NCBI GenBank assembly: GCA_023014365.1
Contig: JAEBUN010000003.1
Coordinates: 2,046,001-2,110,000 of the forward strand
DNA: 64,000 nt
Direction of reading: 5' to 3'
Origin: Lepiota brunneoincarnata
Taxonomy: Eukaryota > Basidiomycota > Agaricomycetes > Agaricales > Agaricaceae
The position numbers were made by a program, and so were the translations under genes. The notes under the pieces were generated by a model. It was not told the origin of the DNA. It ran no database searches and saw only the letters and a list, made by a program, of their open reading frames with translations. This document shows, in pieces, positions 1-11,000 of this stretch (its first letter is position 1; the number at the start of each line of letters is the position of its first letter).

Positions 1-648
1 CATACCTTGCGTCAGATAAAGAGGCTGGCGTCCAGGAGGACAACTGCGTTTCGGGCACGCGTGTGCCTTCGGAAACCCTTAAACGTGGAAAGATAATGGG
101 TCCGTAGCCACGAGCGTGCGCACTATCAGAGATTCCACCAACGGGAACACATTTGTTAATCATATTCGAACATCGTGACAAAGGCTCAGCGCGGATGTCG
201 GTGAGAAGGTAGTTGATAAGAGAGGGGGGGTCGCCTATATATGTCCTTTATTTCCTCGAAAAACGCGATACTAGGCTCCGCTGAGAGATTGTCGGCCAGA
301 GTTAGGGTCAAACGAGATTCAGGGGTGCTCCGGGGGACTAGGGAATGCCCACTAATATGTCGAGGAGAATACCCTCACCCAGAATCGGTTTTCCATTTTG
401 CATGTGTTCTTTCAAGCATCAGGACCGGTTGAGGGTGACCGAGGGATGATGAGGGTGATCAAGGACACAGAAGATCACATGCATAGTTTCTGGATCGTTT
501 CGGCCAGACAAGATGCACAAGCGACTTAATAAACAGCGTCAGGCTCTAGTACAGGCCATATACGTTCGACATCCTTCGCAGTAGAGTATCTGTACGCCTA
601 ACGAGTAATCACCATAAAGCTAGGAGAAAACCAGCGAGCTATCCCACT
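1..648. other. No gene recognised at left edge
   Basis: Short open frames here do not resemble any family I know and lack a convincing exon pattern. The stretch lies downstream of the minus-strand F-box gene and may include its 3' UTR. I see no RNA gene or repeat. Confidence 0.5.
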
Positions 649-2006
649 TTACTCGTAGGTCCGATTCAATGTCGCTTTAGTGCGTTCGGTCCCCCTACCG
701 ACGGCAAAACGTACACACATCCGCGAATTTGTATTGGGTGCCTCGCCGGCCCGAAAGCCTAAAGCGTCGTTGTAGCTGCCTCCGCCGCCGTCTTCTGTGT
801 CTAGTTGATTCTTGTTCGTTCGTGTAAACAATGAGCTCCACCGGATTGACGTCAAACCAGGCAGAGATCTCGCAAGGATTGATGTTGCAATAGACTCTCG
901 CTCCTGGGTTTCCATGCAGTATTCCCCACAAGTGGGACACAGAGATAAGACGGTCAGGATTCCTCCTCCGACATCCTCTGTGGAGTGGAGGATGTGTTCC
1001 TCCAGGAGTGTAGCGTCCGACAAGAATACCCCCAAATAAAGGTCTTCAAGCTTCTCCAGAGGAGCCAACGCGTCGGCAAACGATGTCTATAAAGTAGCCA
1101 TTGTATCAGTGAAGGTTTTAAACGGAAAGTATATGGTCGTCAACAGCAAGATTTTCCACAGTCAAGCAGTGGTCGGGTATCGGGGAATGCCGGGCGTACA
1201 AAAGACTGTCCTCGAAACAGGACACACAGCAACCTGAATCAATGCGATCCGTGGAGGTCATTTCAAGGACGACCAACCGAGGGAAGGTGTTGGCGATGGA
1301 AATCAGTAGTTGGGTATCGATTCGCGGAATACTGGAGAATATGAGCTTTCTGAGACCATGTCTCGTGGAGGAGTTGATGAATGCACGGAGAAGCAATTCA
1401 ACTAGGAAGTCTTGTGTCTTGAAACCCTCGTTTGCGAACCAGACCTCGAGGATCCTCAGGTGAACAAACGACCCAACATGGTAGATTTGGCGAGTGATCA
1501 CATGCTGCAGGAGTGAAGAGGGATCTATGCAGATAGTTAATCACAGATCAGCACATATATGCGCCCAGAAATCATGTTTCGTGACCCAACCTGACCCAAC
1601 AAAAGCCACAGTGCTCCTTGGTTTGGGCCAAGATTATATCCAGGAGCCTGGAGAACTGTGCACGAGATTCGACTATCACATCCCGAAAGTAGCGGCGCAA
1701 AGCAAGCTCGCGGAATGAGGTAGAAGCCTGAGCGAATGCAGCTACGGTGGCGAATGGGCGATCCAAGGAACAAGATAAAATCATAAAGTCGACAATGATT
1801 TCGACTATTTCAATGGGCAAACGAGGTGTTGTGTTTTTGAAAGTGACCAAATGGGGGCCGGCGCGCTTTGTGGGAGAGGGCTGTTTCCCCCGAATGCGAA
1901 GGCTTAATGAGCTACTCCGTTTGATGAGAACTGCAGATGTAGTCCTGGTCAACATGGCTATTATGGACGGAAGCAAAGGCCAAAAGCGGTTCATAGCCAT
2001 CCGCAT
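649..2006 (-). CDS. F-box-like protein, three exons
   Basis: Probable F-box-like protein of the large agaricomycete family, expected to act as a substrate receptor in SCF ubiquitin ligases. I place exons at 2006-1586, 1524-1124 and 1086-649. They sum to 1260 nt, giving 419 residues with one uninterrupted frame. The F-box-like core is near residues 62-75 (LPIEIVEIIVDFMI). The middle and C-terminal parts contain leucine-rich stretches (for example LRILEVWF and LEKLEDLYLG) that fit degenerate LRRs used for substrate recognition. The donor of intron 1 was chosen because it is the only GT that keeps the frame. The start at 2006 is the first Met; later in-frame Mets are possible. The F-box assignment is by motif only, and the substrate cannot be inferred. 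Confidence 0.62.
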
Positions 2007-2219
2007 AAATCCACCTCCATTACTTGATCAGGAATTGTTCCAGCTTCTGAATAAACGTAGCCAAGGCTTAATTGAAGCGAGGGCGTGGATTTTGAATATT
2101 AAATGCTGGAAGAAGCGACCAATAAGCGAAATATCATGAGGGCATACAATATCATTACCGAAGAATTAGGTCGTTATAAATATGATACAGTGCGTCTCCA
2201 CGGTACAACTATGTAGGTC

Positions 2220-5200
2220 TCATGGCCCTTTGTATTTATCTTTCTTCCCGGGAGGACCCTCCTGAGATGAGGGTTCGCTCAGAAGCCAAGAAAAGCTTCC
2301 CTTGTCGCGTTTAACGGGCTTTGCTACAGGACATTTTTCGGCCTCGTCGAAGTCGGAGCTGTCCTCTAGAACCGCCGCCCTCATATTGGGCAACCATATC
2401 GTTGAGTCGTCCTTGGACGTCAGTTGAGGTTTAGTCCTTCCCTTCTGTGGACTTGGTGGTGTAAGTCGTGCATGATTTTACGAGCGAAGAATATCGGGTA
2501 CTTGCCTTCTTGCGTTTTGCAGCTTCGTTCGCTCCCGTGCTCTTGTGAGAATACTCCCCTGGGGTTGCAGACAGTCTGCCTTTCGTGGAGGTCGTGGTGT
2601 GGAATCAGTGTTCTCTTCTCCTACGCCTCGTGTGCGGCGTTTGGCTACTGGAGTGATGACATCTATAATGATACCGTTGTCTTGTCGGTCTTTGTTCTTG
2701 GCAAATTTCGGTTTCGGTTTCCTTGGGGACATATCTTTCTGTCGGCAAACTACCACGTTACTTCCACTGTCACTGGAGCATATATCCATGTCCGATAATG
2801 ATATGGGTTTCTGTTTCGATCCCTGGCTGGAATGATGGTAATGTACTCATCGAAGGAGACCTCGAAGGTATTTTCGCTGCTTCTCTTGGTACGAAGCCGG
2901 TCACGAAACGGAGGCCTTGTCGTCGTCACTTGAAATATCTGTATAGTCAACGACCTTTGCAGCCCTTCGAGGTCCTTGACTGGGCTAGCGATTCCGTGGT
3001 TCGAATACTGGACGCCACTACCGTTATTAGTCTGGTCTTGGGTCGACAGGTGTGGGTTCGTCCTTGCAGGTGCCCTTCTTTCTGGAAAAGGTTTCGTGGG
3101 GACTGTCAGGCTGTCTTTCAGTGTCGGTCACTAGTCCAGGATCTCTGTGCGTCTAACCCTTCGAGGGCCATATCTCCTGCTCTTTCCGGTCTCCCCATCT
3201 GTTTCGCTCCGTGGAAGATCTCCAATCAGAACTTCAGTCTCTTCTTCGATCTCCTGTCGCCTTTTCCTCGCTCTTTCCATCACTATCCTATCGCCCACTC
3301 CAACTTGCGTGCTCTTTTGACCCTCCCAGCCGTCCTCGGAGAACATAGCGACACCATATGAAGCGCTGTCCCTCAATACCTGGAGCGCGGCTTCCTTTCC
3401 CTCTGGCCCTTTCAGTTGCCTATCCTCCATGATGAGTCGCAAGGCGACCTCCGGGACGAGAATTCGTTGAATGAACTCGTTGGCGGTGAGTGGTAAAAAT
3501 AGGGTAGGTTCGAGTGATTCTGGGGGGAACATGCTAAGAAGGGTGTGTTGGATGATGACTGATCCGAGTTCTCCGTAGCTGCGTAAGAAATGTCAACCTT
3601 GGGACATACAGGGGACTGCAACGTGTTACGCCTACTATCCAGGTTGTGTCTTGTCGAAATCAAGGAACTGCCCTCGGACACCGGCCACGCCTCTCAATCC
3701 ATGAAGTTTGATGGCAGTGATGGCCTCCCTCCAAAACACACACTGTATTCTGGGTCCACGTGCAATGCCCGAAGTAGACCCCAGCGGCTCATCAACATTT
3801 GTACTGTCAGGATCGTTAATGATATCCCGGAGGTCCGCCTTCATCCTTTCCATGCGACCAGAAAGTCGCTCCCAGTCAATAGCCTTTGGCCATCCCTTTG
3901 CTTCTGCCTCGGGGAGGATCTGAGATTCAAACTGATGGCGTCGGCACACAGATATGAAAATTGCCAGGGGAGCTTTACGGCCGAGGGGGTTGGTAGGTCG
4001 AGGATCAGAATGAGACTTCCCAGCAGTGGTCTCTAGTAGGCGTCTGAGTAAAGGTGTGGGGGAATCAGGCAGAAGGGCGTCGCAATATGGGCATAGTGTA
4101 CTTGGGTCGATAGCAGGAGACATGAACACTGGGATCCGCAAGGTAAGTAGCGTTTCAGTCGGGGTAGGTGGTGCTTACGAGAGTCCTCCTCCTCGTACGG
4201 ATCCATCCGGTCCAAGGTTCTGTAAAGCGAATTGAGATCGTGGTGAGTTTGCGAGCTCGCAAGAAACGTACGAAGGAAGTTCGCCTCTTTTGTACTTCCG
4301 TTTCCTTGAGAGGTACCCTGAATCAGAGTCATCAGTATCAGGGGATCCAGCAGCGCCTACACCTATGCCGCCGAAGTCTTGGGTTGACATCGGAAAGGGC
4401 TGTGGGTCTCTGGAAGCGATTTTTCGTTTCACCTTCCCTCCACCCTTACTAGCTTTCCTGCCCGACACGAGGGGGGAAGGCAAGGGAAAGCCTTTCGCAG
4501 TAGTGACATTCGGTGTGGCAGCCGGCGAACCAAGCGGTGAGAAGGTAGGAAAGCCTTGGGGAAGACGAGAAGCAGGTGTGGAGGCGCTTGTCGAGCGTGA
4601 AGGTCGAGAGAGAGGTGGTGGCGAGACCTCGCTGGTACTGGAAGAGCTCTGGTTCAGGCTAATCGTCGAGTCTGGAGAGTCTCGTCTGGAATTTCGACCC
4701 CTAGCGCTCTTCTGGAAGGAAAGAGGTGATGGTAGCGGCATGGTGGAAAGTTTTGGCTTTCCTACTTTGTGCTCACAAGGCGTGTCGATCTCTTCAGGAG
4801 GTAATTGTAGTTGTACTGCTGCCTCGTGCTTCGATGCTGGGGGAGGGGGGCGAGACTTGCGTCGGGGACGGGGACGGAGTACAGAATTCATAGGTTTTCG
4901 AGAGGGCGTCTCGTTCTTTCCGCCATATTGTCCATCTTCCCCATTCGTTCGAAGTCGTGAGTTTCGGGAAGGGGGTCTGGGGTAAACAAGTGGTGGTGTC
5001 TTCTCGGTCTCCGGCTTATATTTCGTAAATTTCAGCCCCCTTATGGCTGTCGATTTGCGTTCGAGGGTAGAGGGATGATAGTCTGGCAGCCTTTCGATGG
5101 TTGCCACTTTCCCTTCTGTAACGACTTCTTTCTCGTCTGCCCGTGTTTTCTGTGACAGACAATCCATTTCATCCTCACTTCCAGACTCAATGTCAGATAC

Positions 5201-5377
5201 CGGCGATGACTGTCTCGGCACGCTCTTCATCCTCTCTGATATCTTTGCGTGGGAGGTTTTGAAGGAAGTCCCAAGATCTTCGTAAATACCCGCGCGCGGA
5301 GTCTGGCCCAAACGCGCCATATCGGAAGTGTACAGGGTTTCTCCTGTAGCATTGAGCTGATTCAGGAGGTTTTCCAT
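2220..5377 (-). CDS. RTC4-like domain protein (906 aa, eight exons)
   Basis: Homologue of proteins with the fungal RTC4 domain, named after yeast RTC4 (restriction of telomere capping, linked genetically to telomere maintenance; biochemical role unknown). Proposed exons are 5377-4272, 4219-4179, 4128-3636, 3578-3233, 3152-3048, 2984-2905, 2826-2502 and 2444-2220. They sum to 2721 nt with no internal stop. Residues 1-370 are disordered and rich in Ser, Pro and Arg. The RTC4 domain starts near residue 382 with a CPYC pair, continues through GRKAPLAIFISVCRRH and the EAEAKGWPK motif, and ends with the NEFIQRILVPEVALRLI block and YGVAMF. The C-terminal 280 residues are disordered with acidic (SSDDDK) and basic (PRKPKPK) patches, suggesting a nuclear protein. 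Exon 2 is only 41 nt. The domain exons are secure; the exon 4/5 and 5/6 junctions are the weakest. The intron between 2984 and 3048 has a branch-like CTAATAAC. Confidence 0.78.
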
Positions 5378-5720
5378 AAGGAGGGAGCCAAAAAAAAATC
5401 AAACAAACAGAAACATGGATATCAGAGGAGGGGTGGTGGAGGTGGAGGCGAGGAACGGTGGGGAACTCGTAATTGACTAACCTGCAAGTCACGTTACCGT
5501 AATGACTGTTTGCTTCGGGGGGTATTGCCAATCAACACCGTTCCGCTTTCATATTTTGGCGCTGTCACACGAAGCCGAGGTCTGAGAGCGATTTGCCTGT
5601 AAAGGGCTGACCCGATGGTCTGCGTGTGAACCATGGCGCCTCCATATTTTACCACCTAGAGAAGACTCTTCCCACTTCTATCTAGCCTCACATGAACATG
5701 GGAAGAACGCTCCGACGGGT

Positions 5721-5727
5721 TATATAG
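5721..5727 (+). promoter_or_regulatory. Possible TATA box upstream of hydrolase gene
   Basis: TATATAG lies 57 b before the proposed start codon at 5784, a normal distance for a fungal TATA element. The support is sequence and position only. Confidence 0.35.
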
Positions 5728-5783
5728 AGCATGAGCTTTCCCATCGCAAGACCGCCGTCCTAAGAGCCGGCATTCCTACTATT

Positions 5784-7437
5784 ATGATCTTCAACTTCGC
5801 TGACATTAAGACCGTGTATTATCATCATGGGCGGATGCATGTAGAAGGAGGAGTACTACCGGACGCTATAACTGCATATAGAACATATGGCAATCCGAAG
5901 AATCCATGCGTCGTGTTCCCGACCTGCTACGGGGGAAGGCTGGACAGTGCGTATTTTTCATGTTCCCCCGCAAGGCATTACGCGAATCACAAACACAACC
6001 GTAGGCCAAGAGTACCTTATTGGACCAGACAAAGTGTGTACTGCTGTTGGTGATGAATAATCCGCCAAGCACTCAAGGTCTCACTCTTTTTGCCAGGCCT
6101 TCAATCCTGATGAGTATTTCATCGTTACTGTAGGACAGTTCTCCGGTGGCGAGGTAGTAGATTCTGCTTGTAGCTTTGCACAATAATTGACTCTTCCTCT
6201 CCCCCAAGTCCAGCTCTCCTTCGAACACGGTGAGTTGCAAATCATGTAGCCCTACTCTTGACTCAAAAGCTCTTCAGCCAGCACCTTTCAATGGCCCTTA
6301 TTTCCCGGCTGTCTCTTACGAGGATAACATGTAAGAACACAACATCCCTCCGCGAAATGATCATTGTAAGTGATTCCTCCTAGTCGAGCACAATATGCGC
6401 TCCTACGACATCTTGGAGTCGAGAAAGTACATATTGCCGTAGGCTTTTCCATGGGCGGTCAACAAACCTATTATTGGGCCGTAATGTACCCCGAATTTGT
6501 TGAGAAGTGGGTGTTCTCTTGATTAAATCCAAGCTTCTGCCACCACGATATGATCACCTTACATCTTTGGGTACAGATATATCTGCATCTGCGGATCTGC
6601 GCGTACCAGTCCTCACAACCAATGGTAGGACCATAACAACCTTGAACCTACCTCCGAGTTGATTTATTTGAATTAGCTTCATCGAGGGACCGAAGTCTGC
6701 CCTGTTGGCCTCTGCAGATTTTCATGACGGCCACTATACGTCGCCTCCGCAACGCGGCCTTCGAGCGTTTGGCAGGGTCTACTGTGGGTGGGCATACGGC
6801 CAAACTGTGAGTTAGGAGAAACATCAGAGTTCATTCCGGACACCCTGAAGACTAATCATACACAGTGGTTCCGTGAACACCACTATCGTTGCAACGGCCA
6901 GTAAGTCGAAGTCGATATTTTTCAAAGCAATTCTCGTTACACCCATTTTGGTAGGTTCCCAGACCTTGAAAGCTTTTTGCGAGGAACTTGGGAAGCGGCG
7001 CACCTCACCTGGGATGCCAATGACCTCGTCACTCTATTCCATACTTGGCAGACTGCAGATGTATCAAAGATCCGCGATGGCGGAGACTTGGCAAAATGCT
7101 TGGGCAGCATTACGGCGAAAGGTCTGATTATGCCTTCCAAGACAGACCTCTATTTCCCCGTGAGCAATTACATTCAGCGCTGGCTACTCTTAAATACAGG
7201 CTAATATTGTGGTGCTGTCAGCCCGAAGACAGCGAGTATGAGGTTTCTTGCATGCCGAACACGGCCAAGCTCGTCGTTATACCGTCGATATGGGGTCATA
7301 TGGGTACTTTTCTATTCGATCTTAATGATTGTCGACCTCTTCTGACCTCAGTCTGCCGCACAGCTGGTGCTTCCTCCAACCCGGAGGACATAAAATTTAT
7401 GCAGGACGAGATAAAGAAGTTCATGAATGAGGCATGA
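5784..7437 (+). CDS. Homoserine O-acetyltransferase-like alpha/beta hydrolase (339 aa)
   Basis: Alpha/beta-hydrolase of the MET2/homoserine O-acetyltransferase superfamily. Exons: 5784-5946, 6005-6033, 6097-6153, 6209-6229, 6278-6330, 6384-6506, 6577-6624, 6677-6806, 6866-6900, 6955-7159, 7222-7303 and 7364-7437. They sum to 1020 nt with a continuous frame. The nucleophile elbow is GFSMGGQ (Ser near residue 130). The acid is probably the Asp in PSKTDLYFP (about 283), and the His is in WGHMAG (about 313), so the catalytic triad is complete. The conserved CGSART and TSPPQRGLRAFGR segments are also present. The protein is shorter than true Met2 and has no targeting sequence, so it may acylate or hydrolyse another small molecule; many fungal genomes hold several such paralogues. 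Twelve exons, one of 21 nt, make the gene easy to mis-predict. Confidence 0.87.
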
Positions 7438-8053
7438 TGCCGGAAGCCGAAATCTACGCAGAGCCACGTAAACGAAATGAATTTAAACACGAATTGTAGT
7501 TTGTATGTAACGTGCGATCCAACGCTAAGGTTTTGAGAGTTCGCTTATTCGGGTGCCAACAACTCTGCAAACGACCCTTATGTCGCTGGCCACCTGAAAT
7601 ATCTTCCCCGGAAGAGTTCGATCTAATTACCGGTAAATTTTCGGCAATACTATCAAAAGGGATAAATTGCCCTGTTCACCGGTGCCGGTGATCATTTCAT
7701 AATGTCCAATGACCCATCCCCTTTCTAACTTATTGCTTTTTGTTACACCTCACTGTCACCTCCAGATCCCTGGGTTTTTCTCCGGCGTGCTTTCGGCTGC
7801 TTGCGGTTGTTGGCCGGTGTTGGCATGCCCAACGGGGTTCGCTAATCTTGTGTATACGAGCGGACCGCCTGTCGCCCTCTGTTGCCACTTGGTCGGTCAG
7901 GGTGTTTATCCAAGGCACACCAGCGGTGATGACGTCAATTAATATGTGAAAGTGGTTCGCGGCCTTCAGGCTCAACGACAGAGAAATGCATTTCAGAATT
8001 GTGCATTGTAAAAAAAAAAAGGTACACGAAATTGTGTTGAGGATGTGTAATTT
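7438..8053. other. Intergenic, nothing recognised
   Basis: This 616-b stretch lies between the 3' ends of two converging genes. It has a poly(A) run near 8010 and no coding or RNA feature that I recognise. Confidence 0.5.
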
Positions 8054-8948
8054 TTACAACCTGGCAGGCAGTCTCCCTGCTCCACTCAACCTGATTGTTT
8101 CGCCATTGACATAGGGGCAATCTAGTACCCATCGGATAGTTTTGGCAAACTCAACGGGCTGACCGAAGCGCCTCGGGTACACGATGCCATCATTCTCCAA
8201 GCTCTTCCGTGTTTTTCCAGGAAAATGAGCGGTCATGTTGCTGTCGAACACACCAGGAGCGATAGTGACGACCCGGATAGCATGTCGAGCTAGGTCGCGG
8301 GACATAGGCAGTGTCATCGACCTGAGTGCACCTTTGGTTGCAGAGTACGCAGTCTGGCCCGGCTGACCTTCGTACTGCAAAAGCGACGCCATCAAGAGCT
8401 CTATCCTACTGGGGTAATGAGATAGACTTACGGCTGCGGCACTCGATACAAATATGACCACCCCCCTCTCCCCGTCTGGTCCCTCCTCTGGCTCAACCTT
8501 TACTAAATGCTTCAACACCAACCTTGTCAAATTAAATGAGCCGGTCAGGTTCACAGCCAATGCAAAATCCCACAAGTCCAACGAATGTGGCTCTCCGTGG
8601 GCATCAATGATTTTAGCGGCGGTGCCTACACCTGCGCAGTTAATGACGCCACCAAGCCGGGTCTTGGTCTCGCGTGTCCATGCCATGGTGCCCTTGACTG
8701 CAGCCTGAATCTGCGCGAGATTTGTGATGTCTGTTTTGAAGAATTTGACATTGGGATGGTGGGCTATGGTGTTGGGAGGTGCGGCGCGGTCAAGGATAGA
8801 AATATGTGCACGCTGGGCAACGAGGTCCTCAACAGTTGCAAGACCGAGTCCGGAGGACCTATTGTGTTTCAATGTGCTATTAGTCTTATTGTAATCTGCA
8901 GAGATCTCACCCCCCAGAAATAACAAAAGTCCGATTTGAGATTTTCAT
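8054..8948 (-). CDS. Short-chain dehydrogenase, HSD17B10 / 3-hydroxyacyl-CoA dehydrogenase type 2-like (261 aa)
   Basis: Classical NAD-dependent short-chain dehydrogenase close to HSD10 (3-hydroxyacyl-CoA dehydrogenase type 2), which oxidises short branched 3-hydroxyacyl-CoAs and steroids. Exons are 8948-8911 (38 nt), 8858-8432 and 8374-8054, summing to 786 nt and 261 residues, the same length as animal HSD10. The first intron interrupts the cofactor loop; splicing gives ISGGSSGLGLA near residues 10-20. NCAGVG, the VSSAAA strand and the catalytic YSATKG (Tyr about 165, Lys about 169) are all present. The second intron (8375-8431, 57 b) has no stop and keeps the frame, so a model that retains it would carry 19 spurious residues before YEGQPGQ. 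There is no obvious mitochondrial presequence. The start codon is 164 b from the divergent Grx5 start. Confidence 0.9.
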
Positions 8949-9112
8949 GAGTGGGAGGATGAGTATGCCTAGTCGCCCAGCGCTTTTCCCGGTAATCTGA
9001 CATACTTGCGTTCCCATTGGCTAATGACCTTCACGTGAAGGCTTTGCTTACGTCATTGGTACGGGGGGTTCTCTTTGCTCACTCGCTTGTTATTTCTCTC
9101 TGGCTTGTAATA

Positions 9113-9761
9113 ATGTTTAGACCCGCTCTGCGTTCCTCAGTGAGTACTTGCATGTGCGCGGGAACGACACATGTTAATTGTACCAGGTTCGGCTTCTCCG
9201 CGGAACGACGCCCTCGTCGTTCCTCACAGGTAGACTCACCGCATACCGTTTCCTCTCCGAACAGGCCCGTTCGCAAATTCAAAAAGCTGTCGACTCGAGC
9301 CCGGTCGTGCTCTTTATGAAGGGCACTCCGGATGAGCCCCAATGCGGTTTCTCACGTGCTGCAGTTCAGGTCCTCCAACTCCAAGGGGTGCCGCTAGAGA
9401 AACTCAAGACTTACAATGTCCTTGACGATCCGGAGTTACGAAGTGGTATCAAAGAGTTTTCGTGCGTCTCGTGTGCCCCTTGTTAGGTTCCCCGGCTATT
9501 TACTCATTTTACATGCAGAGAGTGGCCAACCATTCCTCAGATTTATGTGAACAGTGAGTTTGTTGGTGGATGCGACATTCTTCTTAATAGTGAGTAAGGG
9601 TTTGCTTTAGCGGGGGTTGTTATACAATTATATCATACTTATTCTAATGGGAAACAGTGCATCAATCTGGTGAACTCGAAACACTGCTCGAGAACAATGG
9701 GGTCATCGCCAAAATCCAGGAAGCATCCTCACAGAACGAATCTTCTGTTCCCGCGTCGTAA
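9113..9761 (+). CDS. GRX5: Monothiol glutaredoxin Grx5 (158 aa)
   Basis: Mitochondrial monothiol glutaredoxin, which receives [2Fe-2S] clusters from the ISC scaffold with Hsp70/Ssq1 help and passes them on to target proteins. Exons are 9113-9139, 9187-9461, 9519-9589 and 9658-9761 (477 nt). The CGFS active site is at about residues 62-65. It is preceded by [13 protein letters not shown] and followed by the conserved [16 protein letters not shown] and CDIL segments that bind glutathione. The N-terminal 35 residues are rich in Arg, Leu and Ser and poor in acidic residues, as expected for a mitochondrial presequence. Exon 1 codes for only nine residues. It is convergent with the Zim17-like gene 140 b downstream, whose product also serves mitochondrial Hsp70. 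All family residues are intact. Confidence 0.95.
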
Positions 9762-9901
9762 ACCCTTGCTTGAGCCTGGCTCCATTCACATTACATCCAG
9801 CCCTAGGGTATTGCGTCAATACTGCCCACTCTTACATACTCGTAGACATAAAAGCGTGCTTGTTATAAAAAAACACTCACCTGGGTATGATGCCAAGCAG
9901 A

Positions 9902-10498
9902 CTAAGCAAACTCGATTGTACCGTTCGGATCAACCTTCCCTCGTTTGACGGTCTCTCCTCTGGCTCTCAGGATATCCTCTATTGTGCGCAACTTGCCGTC
10001 CTCCGTCGACTCCTTGAACCACCCCAGATGATCGGCAATAAGGTGCCTCCAAACTGTGTTAGCACAAGATAAAAATCAACGAAAGAAAAGCAATGCATAC
10101 CGATTCTTGCATCCAGGACATTGCACAATCACAATCCCCTTCTCGTACGCATGCTTCGTAAACTCGTGTGTCGATCTCTGGTTGCATCCCTCGACGGCAC
10201 AGGTAAACGTAATCGAGAGTTTTGGTTGGATCTTGCCAATTGTTTGTTTGGGATCTGTCGCCGGGAGTTTTTCCGAGTCTGTCCTTTTCACATTTGCGCT
10301 CGAGTTGGAGGAGGCAGTGGTGGTAGAATAGCGTGCACGCGAAAAGGACAGGGGTGCTGCAGCTGTAACGCCGAGTCGGAGGCGGAGCTGGATTTTGTAG
10401 GTTGATGGAAGGGACGAACTCGGGACGAGTAGGCTGCGCAGAGGTGGCGGTAAGCCCGTGTTGCGGAAGAGTCGTGAGGGTAGCATTGAGAACGACAA
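9902..10498 (-). CDS. ZIM17: DNL-type zinc finger protein, Zim17/Hep1/Tim15-like (180 aa)
   Basis: Mitochondrial Hsp70 escort protein that keeps Ssc1 and Ssq1 soluble, supporting protein import and Fe-S cluster assembly. Exons are 10498-10101 and 10046-9902 (543 nt). The intron splits the codon after CPGCKN, and splicing restores the family signature RHLIADHLGWF. Two Cys pairs, CAVEGC (about 98-103) and CPGC (about 126-129), form the zinc site, with the conserved QRSTHEFTKHAYEKGIVIV between them. The C-terminal DNL-type helix ends in VDPNGTIEFA. Residues 1-60 are Arg, Ser and Leu rich with few acids, typical of a mitochondrial presequence. A second Met at residue 5 could be the real start. 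Confidence 0.93.
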
Positions 10499-11000
10499 AT
10501 TTACTTGAGAGAAGTCAGTTACCGAAGTGACTAAATAAGGAGATGATGCTGCGTACCATTAAAAAACTTGGTGACGACTCCCTACGGTAAGGCCGGAAGT
10601 GAGGGCACCCGAAAAAGGTCCACTGCGGCCTTGGTCAAAGTCACGTGATGCACACCATGTATTCATTCGCTCGGGATGTAGCAGGATGTATCGGTGTCAC
10701 CAGAAAAGGGGGACCCTTGGAGACCGGATTTCGAAATGGAATTATTCGAAAGGAACAATCCGATTCTTCTTCGTGACAAACGCCTATTCAAGTTCGCTGG
10801 CAGCAACCCTGTGGGAGTACGTACCTGTGACATTGACAGCCCGGCGCTTGTTGTTGTAATTTGCTACTTGTACCTCGGCTGAATTGCAGCACCCATTTCT
10901 CCTGGGACCACCACAGGAACTCAAGTCTCTCAGCACCACGTACGGACCACCCGCCCAATACTATATCTTCTGCTACTAACTAAACATAGCTTTTCCCAAT
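10499..11000. other. Intergenic region between divergent genes
   Basis: This 502-b stretch separates the Zim17-like start (minus) and the F-box start (plus), so it should hold both promoters. I see no clear TATA box, repeat or RNA gene. Confidence 0.45.

Noticed and set aside
2985..3030. GGTTCGAAT box as a possible tRNA T-arm
   Set aside because: No acceptor or anticodon stem can be drawn around it, and it lies in an intron of the RTC4-like gene.
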